A stretch of DNA of 64,000 bases from JANXQG01 sp964615095 (GCA_964615095.1 CAZTPX010000027.1:12428-76427); one strand, 5' to 3'. Positions 40,835 to 49,956 are shown, counted from the first letter of the stretch. Program-made: numbers and translations. Notes: generated by a model not told the origin, from the letters alone.

Positions 40835-43800
40835 TCACCAACGGAAGAAGCGATAAGGATCGTCCCAGGCCTCGGGCTGGTCCAGGTAAAGCCCCTGCAG
40901 CCAGCGGCCCTCGGTCGGCGGCGGCACGGGTTCCATGGTGACATTCGCCAACCACAGCGTGCCGGGGTTGCCAAACCAGATTTGGAGGCGGGTGTTTCGC
41001 TCGGCCGTGCCGTTGGACTTCACCAGGAACCGATAGGTTCGCCACTCGCTCGTGGGAGTGAAATATTGGTACTCGAACAGCGAAGTCCAGGTCTTTGTGT
41101 TCTGCAGGGCCAACTGCACAACCTTGTCGTTCAGGCCCTCGGCCTTCGCCCGCAACGTAATGCGATACCACTGCCCGGCTTTCACCGGCACGTCCTGCTG
41201 CGTCAACATGACGTTGGCCTGCTCTTTGCCCGCCGTGCCGGTCATCGTGAGACGCAGCGCCCACGCATCCTTTTCGGCTGCCGGTTCGCGAGTACACTTG
41301 GCCTGGGCGGATTCCGAGGAGAACTGCCACTGGTCGGCCGCGCCGTCCTTTCCGGCCTGGCGGAAGTCGCCGTTGCGCAGCGGCGACGGGCCGGATTTCG
41401 GCTGGTCTGCATCCACCGGCAGCGAGAACCGCGTTAACAGAGGCGTGGGCGCGGCGACTCCCAGATTGGCCAGCAGGCGCGCCAGGGCAAATGCGCTGCG
41501 GCGATAGGTCCGCCGCTGGTTGAAGTACTTGGCCGAAGGCACGCCTCCCTCAGAGCCGGCGAAAAGATAAGGCGGGAATTGGTAGAAAAGTACATTGGTG
41601 TTTTCCGCCTGTGCCAGCACACCGTCGCCAAGCACGGTCGCCCCCGAGGTTATCAAGGGCAAGTTCCGGGGCGCACGGTTGTGTACGTCCGCCGGCGCAA
41701 TTCCCGAAAGCAACCGCAGGGGCGGCGGCGCGAAACAGCAGGCAATATGCTCGGCATTCTTGCTGACAATTCGAAACGGCAGGAAGGAGTTGGCTTCGTC
41801 CTGGTCCAGACCGAGGGCCAGGATTTGGCCGCCAGCCTTGACGAAACCGGCAACGTCCGCCGCGCTGCCGGCCAGCTTTCGGCCACCGCCGACAGCGACG
41901 ATCAGGACCTGTTCTGGCGAGATTCTGCCGCCCTCATAGGGTTGCACGGCAATACCGGCTAGTTCCATGTATCGCCGCGCCATAGGATCGCCGACAAAGA
42001 TCGCCTTTCGCCCTGGCGACGGCTTCCACTGGCTGACATAGTGCAGGATATTCCGCACGAGTGTCTCGGCAGCCGGGTCCTGCTCGGTGCGGCCGGTCAC
42101 GTCCATTTGGCAGAAGAGCACCACCCCCTTGCCTTCGCGATATTCCATGAGCGGACTGTACTGAAGGCTGTAGCCGCCATCGACAATCGGCAGGAAATCG
42201 CCCCGCGGGGGCTTTTCGATGAGCACCGAGGCCACGTTGCCGCGGTTGCCGCAGCGCCACACGCGCGTGGCCTCGATGCCACACCAGCGGATCGCCGGCC
42301 CGCCGTAGGTCTGGCTCGTATCGAATTCCAATCGCGGCGGCTGGAGTGTGGCCGAACCGCGCCAGTCGTGGAGGTTCTCAACCTTGAGTCCCGCCAAGAG
42401 CGGGTGATCCGGCACGCGCGGGAAGACTTGCCGCAGGCCATATTCGGCAATACGGAAACCCAACCGCTTCTCCAGAACTTCCGGCATTTGTTCGAAGACG
42501 ATGACCTTCAGCCCGTCGCGGACGCGGCTGAGATTCGGTCCCGGCCCATCCGCCGCGAGCGCGCCCTTACCGACGACGAGGATGTCGTAAGCAGCCAAAT
42601 CCGCGTCGGCCTCGACTGTTTGGCCTTCGACGTGCATTGTCTTGAGCAGCGCGGCGGTCTCGCCCTTGGGGTCGAACAGGGCGATCTTCCCGGCAACTTG
42701 TGGTGCGGGCGTCTCGCCTGCGTTCAGCAGCCGGGACGGCTGCACAGCGGTCCCGCTTGGCTTGGGCATCACGTTTATCTTGAACCGGTCCGATTGCGAC
42801 TCTCCGTGGCTGAACTTTACGAAAGCCGTCACCTCATAAGTCCCCACGGCGAGCGCTAAGGGCAACTCGAAACGCAACGGAATACGCTCCTCCTGGCCCG
42901 TCGCGATGGATACCTTGTGAGGCAGATCGATCATGTTGGCCAACGGGCCGCCCAGCGACCAACCACAGCTCGCCGTCACCGTCTCCCGCGAGTTGTTGAT
43001 GATGACCAGTTCCTTCTCCACCGTCTCGCCCGGACAAAAATTATGGTCCTTGCTGGTAAACGCGGCCGGTTTCCCCGCGATGTAAGCCAACAGCGGCTGA
43101 TTGTTCCGCAAGATCGCTCGCCCGTCAGCCGTCGGTTCCCAATCGGAAAGCTCATAGGCCATGTCCATGCGTTCGTATTGCCCATCGATATAGTCCGCAC
43201 TAAACCCGGGCCGCTGGAGCTTCTCCCAATCGACCTTGAGTTGCTTGCGGCTCTTATCGACCCCCGGGCGCAGCCGCCAGAAGAAACTGTGTTCCCAGGG
43301 AGAGATCGCCGAGACGCCCCAGGTGCGGAAGGCCCGCCAGTTTTCCGCGAGATACGCGCCGATCACCTCGTGCTGGATGTCGAACACGGGCGAGCCGACC
43401 TGGTAAGGATAGTCCCAGCGATGCCAGAGCCGGCCGTTTTTGAACTGCTGGGCCTCCCAACGGAGGTTCTTCTTCTCCGCCTCGCTGATGTGGTAGGCGC
43501 GGTCGCCCAGGAACTGCGCGCTCCATTCGGCGATACAGAATTCCCACGGCACCTGGGCGTTGCCGAACGTGCGAACTCCCTTGTACCAGCCGCGGTACAT
43601 CGTAAAGTCCCACGTGCAGGGCACCATGTACTCGCAGGTGAACACCGGCTTGACCCCCGCCGTGGCCCAGTGCTCGAACCAGTCGTCGAGTTCCTGCGCG
43701 GGGGCCATGTTCGTATAGAAGTTCATGGTGTGCATCGAGCTCAGGTTGCCCGAGGAGTGGTGGTACACGATGCGGCCCGGGTCAAGCTTGGCAACAATCG

Positions 43801-45316
43801 CCTCGGCCGCCAGGGCACCCTTGACGTTGTTGGCGGACCACTGGCTGCGGGTGCTGTGGATGCCGTCGATCAGGTCCGGGTTCATGTCGCCGTCGTAGCC
43901 GGTGGCGTTGTGGCTCATGGAGTAGAAGACCACGGAAGGGTGGCTGCCCGCCACGCCGACGTAGAAGCGGGCATGGTGCGCGTAGCCGTTTTTTTCCGCC
44001 GCGGCGGGCATCTTCCAGTCGTACTGGGCGAAATGAGGCTGCGAGAGGGCCACGAGCATGCCCACGTCGTCCGCCGCGCGGAGGATCTCCGCGAAGCCCA
44101 GATGCGTTCCCGGCTCGCAGCCATAGTTGTGCGTGTAGACGAAATTGATGCCGATCCGCTTCAGCCGCCGCAGGCTCTCCTTGGTCCCCTCGTAGCCGGC
44201 CGTCAAGGCGCTTACCTGGGCGTTGTCCAGCGGCAGCGCCGAGAGGAAGATCCGCGTGCCGTTGAGGTAGAAGTCGCGGCCGTCGATCCAGAACTCACGG
44301 AAGCCGAACCGCACGGGCAAGGCGGCGTCCAGGACCTTGTCGCCTTCAACCAGCGCGACCGCCACATCATAGACGTTTTGCGGCGTATGCAGGTCCCAGA
44401 GCTTCTCCGGCTGCCATTTCTCGGTCAGCTCGAAGCGGCCACCGCGGAGGTCACCGGCTTCGAAGGGCTTGCTGACGAACTTCTTCACCGGGCTGCCGTG
44501 GTCGCTGATCGTGGCCTCAATGGCGTAGCGCTTGTGCGGCGCTAGGTTTTCCAGCGCCGCGGCAAGCGCGATCTGGCCCTTGCGCACGGAAGTGTCGATC
44601 TTGATGTCGCCGATCCGCGCCGCCTTCGGCTCGCCGATCAGATAGACATCACCGCACAGTCCTCGCCGCTGGACCTTGCCGACGCCGCCTCGGGCCGCGT
44701 TGGTGTCGTTGAACATGAGCATGACTTCGCGGAGCGGCCGCGCCACGACCCGCAGACTGAGAATTTGCCGGCTCCCGGGCTTGCAGAAAGGTGTAATATC
44801 GACATCGCCGGCCGGGAACTGAACGTCGCCAGCCTTCTTACCGTCGATAAAGACAGTGGCGCTGGAATTCAAATACTCCAGGCGGAGGACGATGCGGCGG
44901 CCGGCCCACTCCTCCGGCACACTGATCTCGCGCTGGTACCAGGCGGCGGTCAGATCCCCGAGTTTCCGGTCTTTCCAGGCTGGATGGGCGAAGACCGTCT
45001 GGCAATCGTGCTGCATGTAGTCGCCGGCGCCCGGCCAGAAGCCCGGGACCTTGAAATAGCCCCAGCCATCGGCGGGCAGAGTCGGAACGGCACGGAGTCC
45101 GTTCCCTACAGTGTCCGGCTGCCATCGCCACAGGCCGTTGACGCAGATCCGCTCGCGCGTAGACGTTGCTTCGCGATAGGCCTGCTTCAGGTCCCAGACG
45201 GCACGCACTCCCTCGGGCAACGGGGCATCGTCGGCGCACGCGGTTGTCGTGGCAGCCAGCAACCAAGCCACGTAAAGGAAACTGTTTCTCGCAAATACCA
45301 TAGCAAAGCGTTTCAT
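40835..45316 (-). CDS. Very large secreted glycoside hydrolase family 2-type protein
   Basis: A 1493-aa protein; ATG 45316 has GGGAGG six bases upstream and starts a signal peptide (MKRFAMVFARNSFLYVAWLL). Residues about 50-230 are a GH2 sugar-binding domain (WYQREISVPEEWAGRRIVLR; VFIDGKKAGDVQFPAGDVD), 230-345 the Ig-like domain, 345-720 the TIM barrel. In the barrel the phrase HPSVVFYSMSHN (459-470) stands where GH2 enzymes have the acid/base WSLGNE, and FTCEYMVP holds the likely nucleophile Glu562. The acid/base Glu thus seems replaced by Asn. The rest contains a ThuA/glutamine-amidotransferase-like section (about 880-1330) and a carbohydrate-binding-type end with NGDFRQAGKDGAADQW. It probably binds or cleaves polysaccharide outside the cell; activity is uncertain. 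Confidence 0.85.
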   Translation of the reverse strand: MKRFAMVFARNSFLYVAWLLAATTTACADDAPLPEGVRAVWDLKQAYREATSTRERICVNGLWRWQPDTVGNGLRAVPTLPADGWGYFKVPGFWPGAGDYMQHDCQTVFAHPAWKDRKLGDLTAAWYQREISVPEEWAGRRIVLRLEYLNSSATVFIDGKKAGDVQFPAGDVDITPFCKPGSRQILSLRVVARPLREVMLMFNDTNAARGGVGKVQRRGLCGDVYLIGEPKAARIGDIKIDTSVRKGQIALAAALENLAPHKRYAIEATISDHGSPVKKFVSKPFEAGDLRGGRFELTEKWQPEKLWDLHTPQNVYDVAVALVEGDKVLDAALPVRFGFREFWIDGRDFYLNGTRIFLSALPLDNAQVSALTAGYEGTKESLRRLKRIGINFVYTHNYGCEPGTHLGFAEILRAADDVGMLVALSQPHFAQYDWKMPAAAEKNGYAHHARFYVGVAGSHPSVVFYSMSHNATGYDGDMNPDLIDGIHSTRSQWSANNVKGALAAEAIVAKLDPGRIVYHHSSGNLSSMHTMNFYTNMAPAQELDDWFEHWATAGVKPVFTCEYMVPCTWDFTMYRGWYKGVRTFGNAQVPWEFCIAEWSAQFLGDRAYHISEAEKKNLRWEAQQFKNGRLWHRWDYPYQVGSPVFDIQHEVIGAYLAENWRAFRTWGVSAISPWEHSFFWRLRPGVDKSRKQLKVDWEKLQRPGFSADYIDGQYERMDMAYELSDWEPTADGRAILRNNQPLLAYIAGKPAAFTSKDHNFCPGETVEKELVIINNSRETVTASCGWSLGGPLANMIDLPHKVSIATGQEERIPLRFELPLALAVGTYEVTAFVKFSHGESQSDRFKINVMPKPSGTAVQPSRLLNAGETPAPQVAGKIALFDPKGETAALLKTMHVEGQTVEADADLAAYDILVVGKGALAADGPGPNLSRVRDGLKVIVFEQMPEVLEKRLGFRIAEYGLRQVFPRVPDHPLLAGLKVENLHDWRGSATLQPPRLEFDTSQTYGGPAIRWCGIEATRVWRCGNRGNVASVLIEKPPRGDFLPIVDGGYSLQYSPLMEYREGKGVVLFCQMDVTGRTEQDPAAETLVRNILHYVSQWKPSPGRKAIFVGDPMARRYMELAGIAVQPYEGGRISPEQVLIVAVGGGRKLAGSAADVAGFVKAGGQILALGLDQDEANSFLPFRIVSKNAEHIACCFAPPPLRLLSGIAPADVHNRAPRNLPLITSGATVLGDGVLAQAENTNVLFYQFPPYLFAGSEGGVPSAKYFNQRRTYRRSAFALARLLANLGVAAPTPLLTRFSLPVDADQPKSGPSPLRNGDFRQAGKDGAADQWQFSSESAQAKCTREPAAEKDAWALRLTMTGTAGKEQANVMLTQQDVPVKAGQWYRITLRAKAEGLNDKVVQLALQNTKTWTSLFEYQYFTPTSEWRTYRFLVKSNGTAERNTRLQIWFGNPGTLWLANVTMEPVPPPTEGRWLQGLYLDQPEAWDDPYRFFRW

Positions 45317-45591
45317 GATTGCCTCCCGAGATGATGGAAACTCTGTCTGAATAGCTTACTACGCAACCGACAAAACCGCCAGCTCGTGGATGCCAAAGGA
45401 TAAGGATTTTCGCGACGTTAGCCATACCGCGGTCCACGCGACCGGCGGGAAGGTCGAACGCTTCGGATTCAAGACTCCCGCCCAAGTCCTCAGCCGCCAA
45501 CTCCCACTCGCGCCCCGATTTTCACCAACTCCCCCGTATTGCAGGGACAAACACTTAAGGGAAAACGAGGCTAGAATTCGATCTCGCGCCT

Positions 45592-45600
45592 TGCTACAAT
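45592..45600 (+). promoter_or_regulatory. Extended -10 promoter, leaderless start
   Basis: TGCTACAAT is an extended -10 box (TG, one base, TACAAT). Transcription would start near 45607, so the ATG at 45608 is at or next to the first base. No Shine-Dalgarno precedes it. The 45317-45591 spacer shows no gene. Confidence 0.5.
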
Positions 45601-45607
45601 GATGCGT

Positions 45608-45871
45608 ATGAGCACATCCACCGATGTCATGGATCGCATTCTTGACCCGTTCCTGGACTGTTTCACGCCTGAGGTGGCGAGGAGCGTGGCTAGCCTTCGC
45701 GCGGACGCCGAGACGCAAGCCCAACTTGAGTTGCTGGCCCAAAAGGCCAATGAAGGGCAGTTGTCGACGGAAGAACGGGCGATTTACGATCGTTTTCTCG
45801 AAACCTATCATTTCGTGACGATCTTGCAGGCGAAGGCCCGTGAATTCTTGCGAAGACAGACATCTTCCTGA
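45608..45871 (+). CDS. Small helical partner protein of an HNH endonuclease, 87 aa
   Basis: Starting at ATG 45608 (MSTSTDVMDRILDPFLDCFT), chosen from three nearby ATGs because of the promoter position. The protein is helical: FTPEVARSVASLRADAETQA, LAQKANEGQLSTEERAIYD, FVTILQAKAREFLRR. Short proteins with this pattern (PEVAxxxxxLRADxxxQAxxxxLAxKANEGQLxxEE) commonly precede HNH proteins in cyanobacteria and planctomycetes. The TGA stop shares a base with the ATG of the HNH gene (TGATG). It might be an antitoxin-like or folding partner; this is an inference from gene order only. Confidence 0.75.
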   Translation: MSTSTDVMDRILDPFLDCFTPEVARSVASLRADAETQAQLELLAQKANEGQLSTEERAIYDRFLETYHFVTILQAKAREFLRRQTSS

Positions 45872-46269
45872 TGGACGCCACCACAAGCGAGTTCGTCCGA
45901 CAGCGGACAGGCAACCGGTGCGAATACTGCCGGCTCCCGCAAGCCGCGGCGCCTTTCTTCACTTTTCATGTCGAGCATGTGCGAGCCAAGCAACATCATG
46001 GTGGCGATGAAGCCGAAAATCTCGCGCTTGCTTGCCCTTACCGCAATCGCTTCAAGGGACCGAACCTTTCGGCCATCGACCCGGAGACCGGTACGGTCGT
46101 GCCGATTTTCAATCCGAGGACACAATCCTGGCAAGAGCATTTCATTCTTATGGGCGTCGAGATTGTCGGTCGCACGCCGGTCGGTCGGGCAACTTCAGCT
46201 CTGCTCAAAATGAATGATGAACCGCGACTGGAAATGCGATTCGAGTTGCTGCGGAATGCTGAATTGTAA
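45871..46269 (+). CDS. HNH endonuclease-like protein with a lost zinc ligand
   Basis: A 132-aa protein of the HNH family: CEYCRLPQ (Cys17, Cys20), FHVEHVRAKQHHGG with the HNH core (His36 region), and LALACPYRNRFKGPN. Normal relatives read CxxCN in the last motif; here it is Cys55-Pro-Tyr-Arg58-Asn, so the fourth zinc ligand is Arg. TGC to CGC is a single change. The remainder, LSAIDPETGTVVPIFNPRTQ and WQEHFILMGVEIVGRTPVGR, is well conserved in the family. DNA cleavage or nicking is expected if the fold survives, but zinc binding is probably impaired. It is translationally coupled to the small protein before it. Confidence 0.85.
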   Translation: MDATTSEFVRQRTGNRCEYCRLPQAAAPFFTFHVEHVRAKQHHGGDEAENLALACPYRNRFKGPNLSAIDPETGTVVPIFNPRTQSWQEHFILMGVEIVGRTPVGRATSALLKMNDEPRLEMRFELLRNAEL

Positions 46270-46286
46270 GATGATCTCGCTACAAC

Positions 46287-46952
46287 CTACCCCACAACCA
46301 GCACCACCAGCCGCTTCGGCCCGTGGACGCCCAGGATCAGGATCTTCTCGATGTCGGCAGTGCGGCTGGGACCGGTGATGAGCACGATCTCGCCGCAAGA
46401 ATCCTTGGCCGTACATGCCGCCGAGATCGGCCCCCAGGCGGCGGGCAGATGCTCGACCAATTGGTCCAAACGGGCGACAACAACGCAGGCCGGCGGCAGG
46501 TAGCACATCAGCCGCTCATGGGCCGTGGCACAATGGACCACGCACGAGCCGGTGTCGGCCAGCAAGGCCTCGGCCGTGATCAGCCCGGCGGGGAGCTGCT
46601 CGATCCGCTGGGCCGTCCAGTCGGAGATTACCCAGCCAATGCGATCGGCCGGAAGCTCGGCCGTGAGTTCCCTCGTCAGGGGACAGTCCAAGCTGCCCAG
46701 GCGCGCCCAAGGGGCCGTTGCCATGAGTTGGGCAAGCTGCCCGCGGGCATCGGCCATCGTCGGGCAATGGATGGCCTCGCCGTTGAGCAACTTCAGTTCC
46801 GCCTGAAACTTGGGCAGGAGCGCCGATGGTTCCGCACTGGTGCGCGGCCAAACTTCGGGCACGGGCGGCTCGCGGACGTCGCCGAAACCGGCTGCCGCGG
46901 CATTGCCAAGTCCGCTGCGGATGCGCTGCAGGATTGTGTCGCGGCTGCTCAT
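46287..46952 (-). CDS. lutC: Lactate utilisation protein LutC
   Basis: A 221-aa LUD-domain protein, the third component of the LutABC L-lactate oxidation complex. ATG 46952 overlaps the TGA of lutB by ATGA. The domain reads MSSRDTILQRIRSGLG at the start, LPADRIGWVISDWTAQRIEQ, LLADTGSCVV, LMCYLPPACVVVARLDQLVE and GEIVLITGPSRTADIEKILI, closely following LutC of other bacteria, including the ISGPSxTxDIE-type motif. It is the last gene of lutABC; the electrons from lactate enter the respiratory chain. Confidence 0.92.
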   Translation of the reverse strand: MSSRDTILQRIRSGLGNAAAAGFGDVREPPVPEVWPRTSAEPSALLPKFQAELKLLNGEAIHCPTMADARGQLAQLMATAPWARLGSLDCPLTRELTAELPADRIGWVISDWTAQRIEQLPAGLITAEALLADTGSCVVHCATAHERLMCYLPPACVVVARLDQLVEHLPAAWGPISAACTAKDSCGEIVLITGPSRTADIEKILILGVHGPKRLVVLVVG

Positions 46953-48379
46953 AATTTGCCTTTCTGCGTTGGGGAACCGTTGGACCGCTGCCGCCACCAA
47001 CTGCGGAAGGAATGCGAGGGAACCTTGGGCAACTCCCGCCCGCGGGTCCACGCGCCGAGCTTGTCCGGGTGCCAGGGCAGATACTTTGCCATCCGCACTC
47101 CCAGGCGGACCGCCCACATCGCCAAGCCGTAACGCCGCGGTCCACCCATCGCCCAGGCCCAAAGCTTCCACTGCAACCGCTCGAAGGCTGAGTTCATGGG
47201 CGACGGCTCGTTGACCGCCCGATAGCGGAGATGGACCAGTTGATGGGGAATGTCGATCTTCACGGGGCAAACCTCGCCGCAGGCCCCGCAAAGCGAGGAG
47301 GCAAACGGCAACTTGCCCGCCTTCTCCAGGCCGAGGAGTTGCGGCGTGAGCACCGAGCCGATCGGCCCCGGATAGACCCAGCCATACGACCAGCCGCCCA
47401 CGCGGCGGTAGACCGGGCAGGCGTTCAGGCACGCCCCGCAGCGAATGCAGAACAGCGACTGCCAGGCATGCGGGTCTTGCAGGACCTTCGTACGCCCGTT
47501 GTCCAGGAAGATCACGTATAGCTTCTTGCCGGGTGCCGGACCGTGGATCAAATGCGTGTACGTCGTCAGTTTCTGGCCCGTGCCGCTACGGGCCAACAGG
47601 TTCAGAAATAGCGGCAGGTGATCGAGCTTGGGGATGACCTTCTCGATGCCCACCAGCACCACGTGGACTGGCGGCGTGGCCATCGAAAGCCCGGCGTTGC
47701 CCTCGTTTTCCACAACAACCACGGTGCCGGAATCGGCCACGGCGAAATTGCAACCGGAGATACCCATGCCGGCGGCCAGGTACTCGGCCCGCAGGTGTTT
47801 GCGGGCGATGGCCGTCAGGGCTGCGTGCTCGGCGCTATAGGGTTCGCCCAGTTTATCGTGGAACAACTGGCCGACCTCGCCAGCCGAGAAGTGCATGGCA
47901 GGCGTGACGAGGTGGATGGGCCGCTGCCGGGCAAGTTGCACGATATATTCGCCCAGGTCCGTCTCGACCGGCCGAATGCCGGCCTCTTCGAAGACATGGT
48001 TCAACTCCATCTCCTCGGTGACCATCGACTTCGATTTCACCACGCTCTTGACGTCGTGCTGCCGGGCGATGTCCAGCACGAGTTGGTTGGCTTCGGCCGC
48101 ATCCTGGGCGAAAAGCACCTCGGCCCCGCGGGCCTGCATGTTGCACTCGAACTGTACCAGCAGCTTGTCGAGATTGGCGACCGCAAACTTCTTGGTCTGG
48201 TGGGCGGCCTCGCGCCAGTCCTGGAAATAGGGGATCGCCGCCGCCACGGCCGTGTTGGCCTTGCTGGAGGCCTCGCAGACCTTGGTCAGGTTCTGGAACC
48301 GCGGCGAAGGCTCGTAGAGGCCCTGGTTCTCGTCTTTGAGGAAGGCCGCGCCCTCCAGGTGGCTGGCATGTTCGGACAT
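46949..48379 (-). CDS. lutB: Lactate utilisation iron-sulfur protein LutB
   Basis: A 476-aa protein with a LUD domain followed by ferredoxin-like motifs. VKSKSMVTEEMELNHVFEEA and ISGCNFAVADSGTVVVVENE belong to the LUD part; CIRCGACLNACPVYRRVGG and CGACGEVCPVKIDIP provide eight cysteines for two 4Fe-4S clusters. Length and order match LutB/YkgF. It starts 22 bases after lutA and overlaps lutC, so the three genes form one operon for growth on L-lactate. The C-terminal basic tail (LPKVPSHSFRSWWRQ) is also typical. Confidence 0.95.
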   Translation of the reverse strand: MSEHASHLEGAAFLKDENQGLYEPSPRFQNLTKVCEASSKANTAVAAAIPYFQDWREAAHQTKKFAVANLDKLLVQFECNMQARGAEVLFAQDAAEANQLVLDIARQHDVKSVVKSKSMVTEEMELNHVFEEAGIRPVETDLGEYIVQLARQRPIHLVTPAMHFSAGEVGQLFHDKLGEPYSAEHAALTAIARKHLRAEYLAAGMGISGCNFAVADSGTVVVVENEGNAGLSMATPPVHVVLVGIEKVIPKLDHLPLFLNLLARSGTGQKLTTYTHLIHGPAPGKKLYVIFLDNGRTKVLQDPHAWQSLFCIRCGACLNACPVYRRVGGWSYGWVYPGPIGSVLTPQLLGLEKAGKLPFASSLCGACGEVCPVKIDIPHQLVHLRYRAVNEPSPMNSAFERLQWKLWAWAMGGPRRYGLAMWAVRLGVRMAKYLPWHPDKLGAWTRGRELPKVPSHSFRSWWRQRSNGSPTQKGKL

Positions 48380-48401
48380 GGTTGTCGGCAGGGGTCAGGG
48401 G

Positions 48402-49112
48402 TCAGGTGGCGTTGATGCCGGAGTCGAGGATTTCGGCCAGGTGCATGATGCGGATGTGCCGCGTGGTGGGGTCGCGCTGCAGGATGCCGCCGATATGCAT
48501 CAGGCAACTGATGTCGCCGGAAACTACCACGTCGGCCCCGCTGCGCACGATATTCTCTTTCTTGCTCTGTCCCATGGCCAGCGAAGTGCCGGGCATTTTC
48601 ACGCTGAAGGTGCCGCCGAAGCCGCAGCACTCTTCGATGTTCGGCAGTTCGCAGTAGGTCAGCCCCCGCACCGATTGCAGCAGCTTAAGCGGATGGTCGA
48701 CGATGCCCAGTTCCCGCCGCCCGTGGCAGCCGATGTGCATCGTCACCTTGTGCGGAAAGGTGGCCCCGGTGTCGGTCACGCCCAGCATATCCACCAGGAA
48801 CTCGCTGAATTCGAACACGCGGCGGCTGACGGCGAGTACTTCCGCGCTGGGATCGACGTGCGGGAAGAACACGCGGCACATGGCCGTACAGGAACCCGAG
48901 GGACTGATAATCCATCGGTACGGGGCAAAAACCTTGCAGAACTGCCGGATCACCGGCCGCGACTCGTCCCAATAGCCGGAGTTGAACGCCGGCTGCCCGC
49001 AGCAGGTTTGCTCGGCCGGAAAAACCACCGGCACGCCGAGGCGGTCGAGGATGCGGACCATCGCTTCGCCGATCCCCGGGAAGAACTGGTCGACATAACA
49101 GGGAATGAACAT
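48402..49112 (-). CDS. lutA: Lactate utilisation protein LutA
   Basis: A 236-aa protein of the CCG-domain Fe-S family, first gene of lutABC. Two cysteine-rich motifs are present: AEQTCCGQPAFNSGYWDESR and NIEECCGFGGTFSVKMPGTS, the CCG pattern that coordinates a 4Fe-4S cluster, plus VTMHIGCHGRRELG. ATG 49112 gives the usual N-terminus (MFIPCYVDQFFPGIG) directly before the first strand; a GTG at 49187 would add 25 residues and cannot be excluded. It probably receives electrons from L-lactate together with LutB and LutC. Upstream, 49113-49454 contains no other gene, only a REP-like sequence near 49311. Confidence 0.92.
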   Translation of the reverse strand: MFIPCYVDQFFPGIGEAMVRILDRLGVPVVFPAEQTCCGQPAFNSGYWDESRPVIRQFCKVFAPYRWIISPSGSCTAMCRVFFPHVDPSAEVLAVSRRVFEFSEFLVDMLGVTDTGATFPHKVTMHIGCHGRRELGIVDHPLKLLQSVRGLTYCELPNIEECCGFGGTFSVKMPGTSLAMGQSKKENIVRSGADVVVSGDISCLMHIGGILQRDPTTRHIRIMHLAEILDSGINAT

Positions 49113-49310
49113 CGCCACCGGCTCGCCCTGCCGGTAGGGCGGGTCGTCTTGGCGCGGGGCGGGCTTGTAACGAGAGGCAGTAATCACGTTTTTCTCACGG
49201 GGGGGCAAGTCGTTGCGAGAAAGGCCGTTTCGGCCCTTTTGGTTATACCAACGCGGGGGACGATTGTCTAGGAGATGGTGCCGAAGACTTGGCGGAGAAT
49301 TGATGCATAC

Positions 49311-49332
49311 CAACCCGAAGCGTCAGCGAGGG
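49311..49332. repeat. Short planctomycete-type interspersed repeat
   Basis: The sequence AACCCGAAGCGTCAGCGAGG in the lutA upstream region matches, from memory, a repeat consensus scattered through planctomycete genomes. Only one copy occurs in this window, so the call is tentative. Confidence 0.4.
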
Positions 49333-49454
49333 CCCTGTGAGATTTTCGCCCTGTCGAAAACTTGCCGAGAAGGAGAAAATAAACTAGAATTCAATTTGTC
49401 GCGTGAGTTTTTCTAAAGCTGCTTCAGCTTCGCTTCCAGGAAAGGAATCATGTG

Positions 49455-49814
49455 ATGAAAAGTCTTGTATTCGTTGTGACGATGGCCGTCGTATTGATGG
49501 CGCGTTCAAGCGTGTTGGCCCAAGGTTATGCAACCTTCTTGCCAGCGGCCCCAGCGCCGGCCGTTGCCTATTATGGCCCAGCGCCCGTTGTGCCCTACGG
49601 CCCGGTTGTCAGCACCGCCTACTATGCCCCGGCCCCATATTACGTCGCCGCGCCGGTAGTAGTAGTGCCCAGGCGCTATTATGTGGCCGCGCCGGTTGTG
49701 GCTGCACCGGTCGTGGTCGCCCCGGCCTACTATGGCCGGCCCGTGATCGTTCACCCCAAGGTCTATGTCCGTGGCGAACCGGTGCGGAACGTACTTCGCG
49801 CGGTAACGCCTTAG
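49455..49814 (+). CDS. Secreted Pro/Ala/Tyr/Val-rich low-complexity protein, 119 aa
   Basis: ATG 49455 follows AAGGAA. Residues 1-23 form a signal peptide (MKSLVFVVTMAVVLMARSSV). The mature part is a run of Ala, Pro, Val and Tyr: VAYYGPAPVVPYGPVVST, YYAPAPYYVAAPVVVV, AAPVVAAPVVVAPAYYGRP. It ends with a more ordered VYVRGEPVRNVLRAVTP. Such proteins are common in planctomycetes and may be envelope or cell-wall components, since this phylum has a protein-rich wall. No enzymatic residues seen. A REP-like hairpin (49837-49857) and a terminator follow it. Confidence 0.75.
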   Translation: MKSLVFVVTMAVVLMARSSVLAQGYATFLPAAPAPAVAYYGPAPVVPYGPVVSTAYYAPAPYYVAAPVVVVPRRYYVAAPVVAAPVVVAPAYYGRPVIVHPKVYVRGEPVRNVLRAVTP

Positions 49815-49836
49815 GACTGGCACAGAAATAAGTGTC

Positions 49837-49857
49837 GCCTTTCGCGGAGCGAAAGGC
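49837..49857. repeat. Short hairpin after the low-complexity gene
   Basis: GCCTTTCGC and GCGAAAGGC pair across GGA, a 9-base stem with a 3-base loop. No T-run follows on either side, so it is more like a REP unit than a terminator. Confidence 0.6.
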
Positions 49858-49907
49858 AACGATACGACAGTTGTTGATTTGTCGTTCCTTAACTGCCGAC
49901 CAAAACG

Positions 49908-49956
49908 AAAGCCCGGCCGCCGGCGCCATGCTCGCATGGCGCCCGCGTCGGGCTTC
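49908..49956. terminator. Probable bidirectional terminator between convergent genes
   Basis: A strong GC hairpin: AAAGCCCGG and GGCGCCATG on the left pair with CATGGCGCC and CGGGCTT on the right. T-rich sequence follows on both sides (CACTTTACTC on plus; TTTCGTTTTGG on minus). It sits between the convergent 49455 and 49995 genes and can end both transcripts. Confidence 0.7.

Noticed and set aside
42917..44545. 542-aa plus-strand ORF opposite the GH2 protein
   Set aside because: Antisense shadow of the GH2 frame.
49837..49857. Intrinsic terminator
   Set aside because: Hairpin lacks a following T-run; the better terminator is at 49908-49956.
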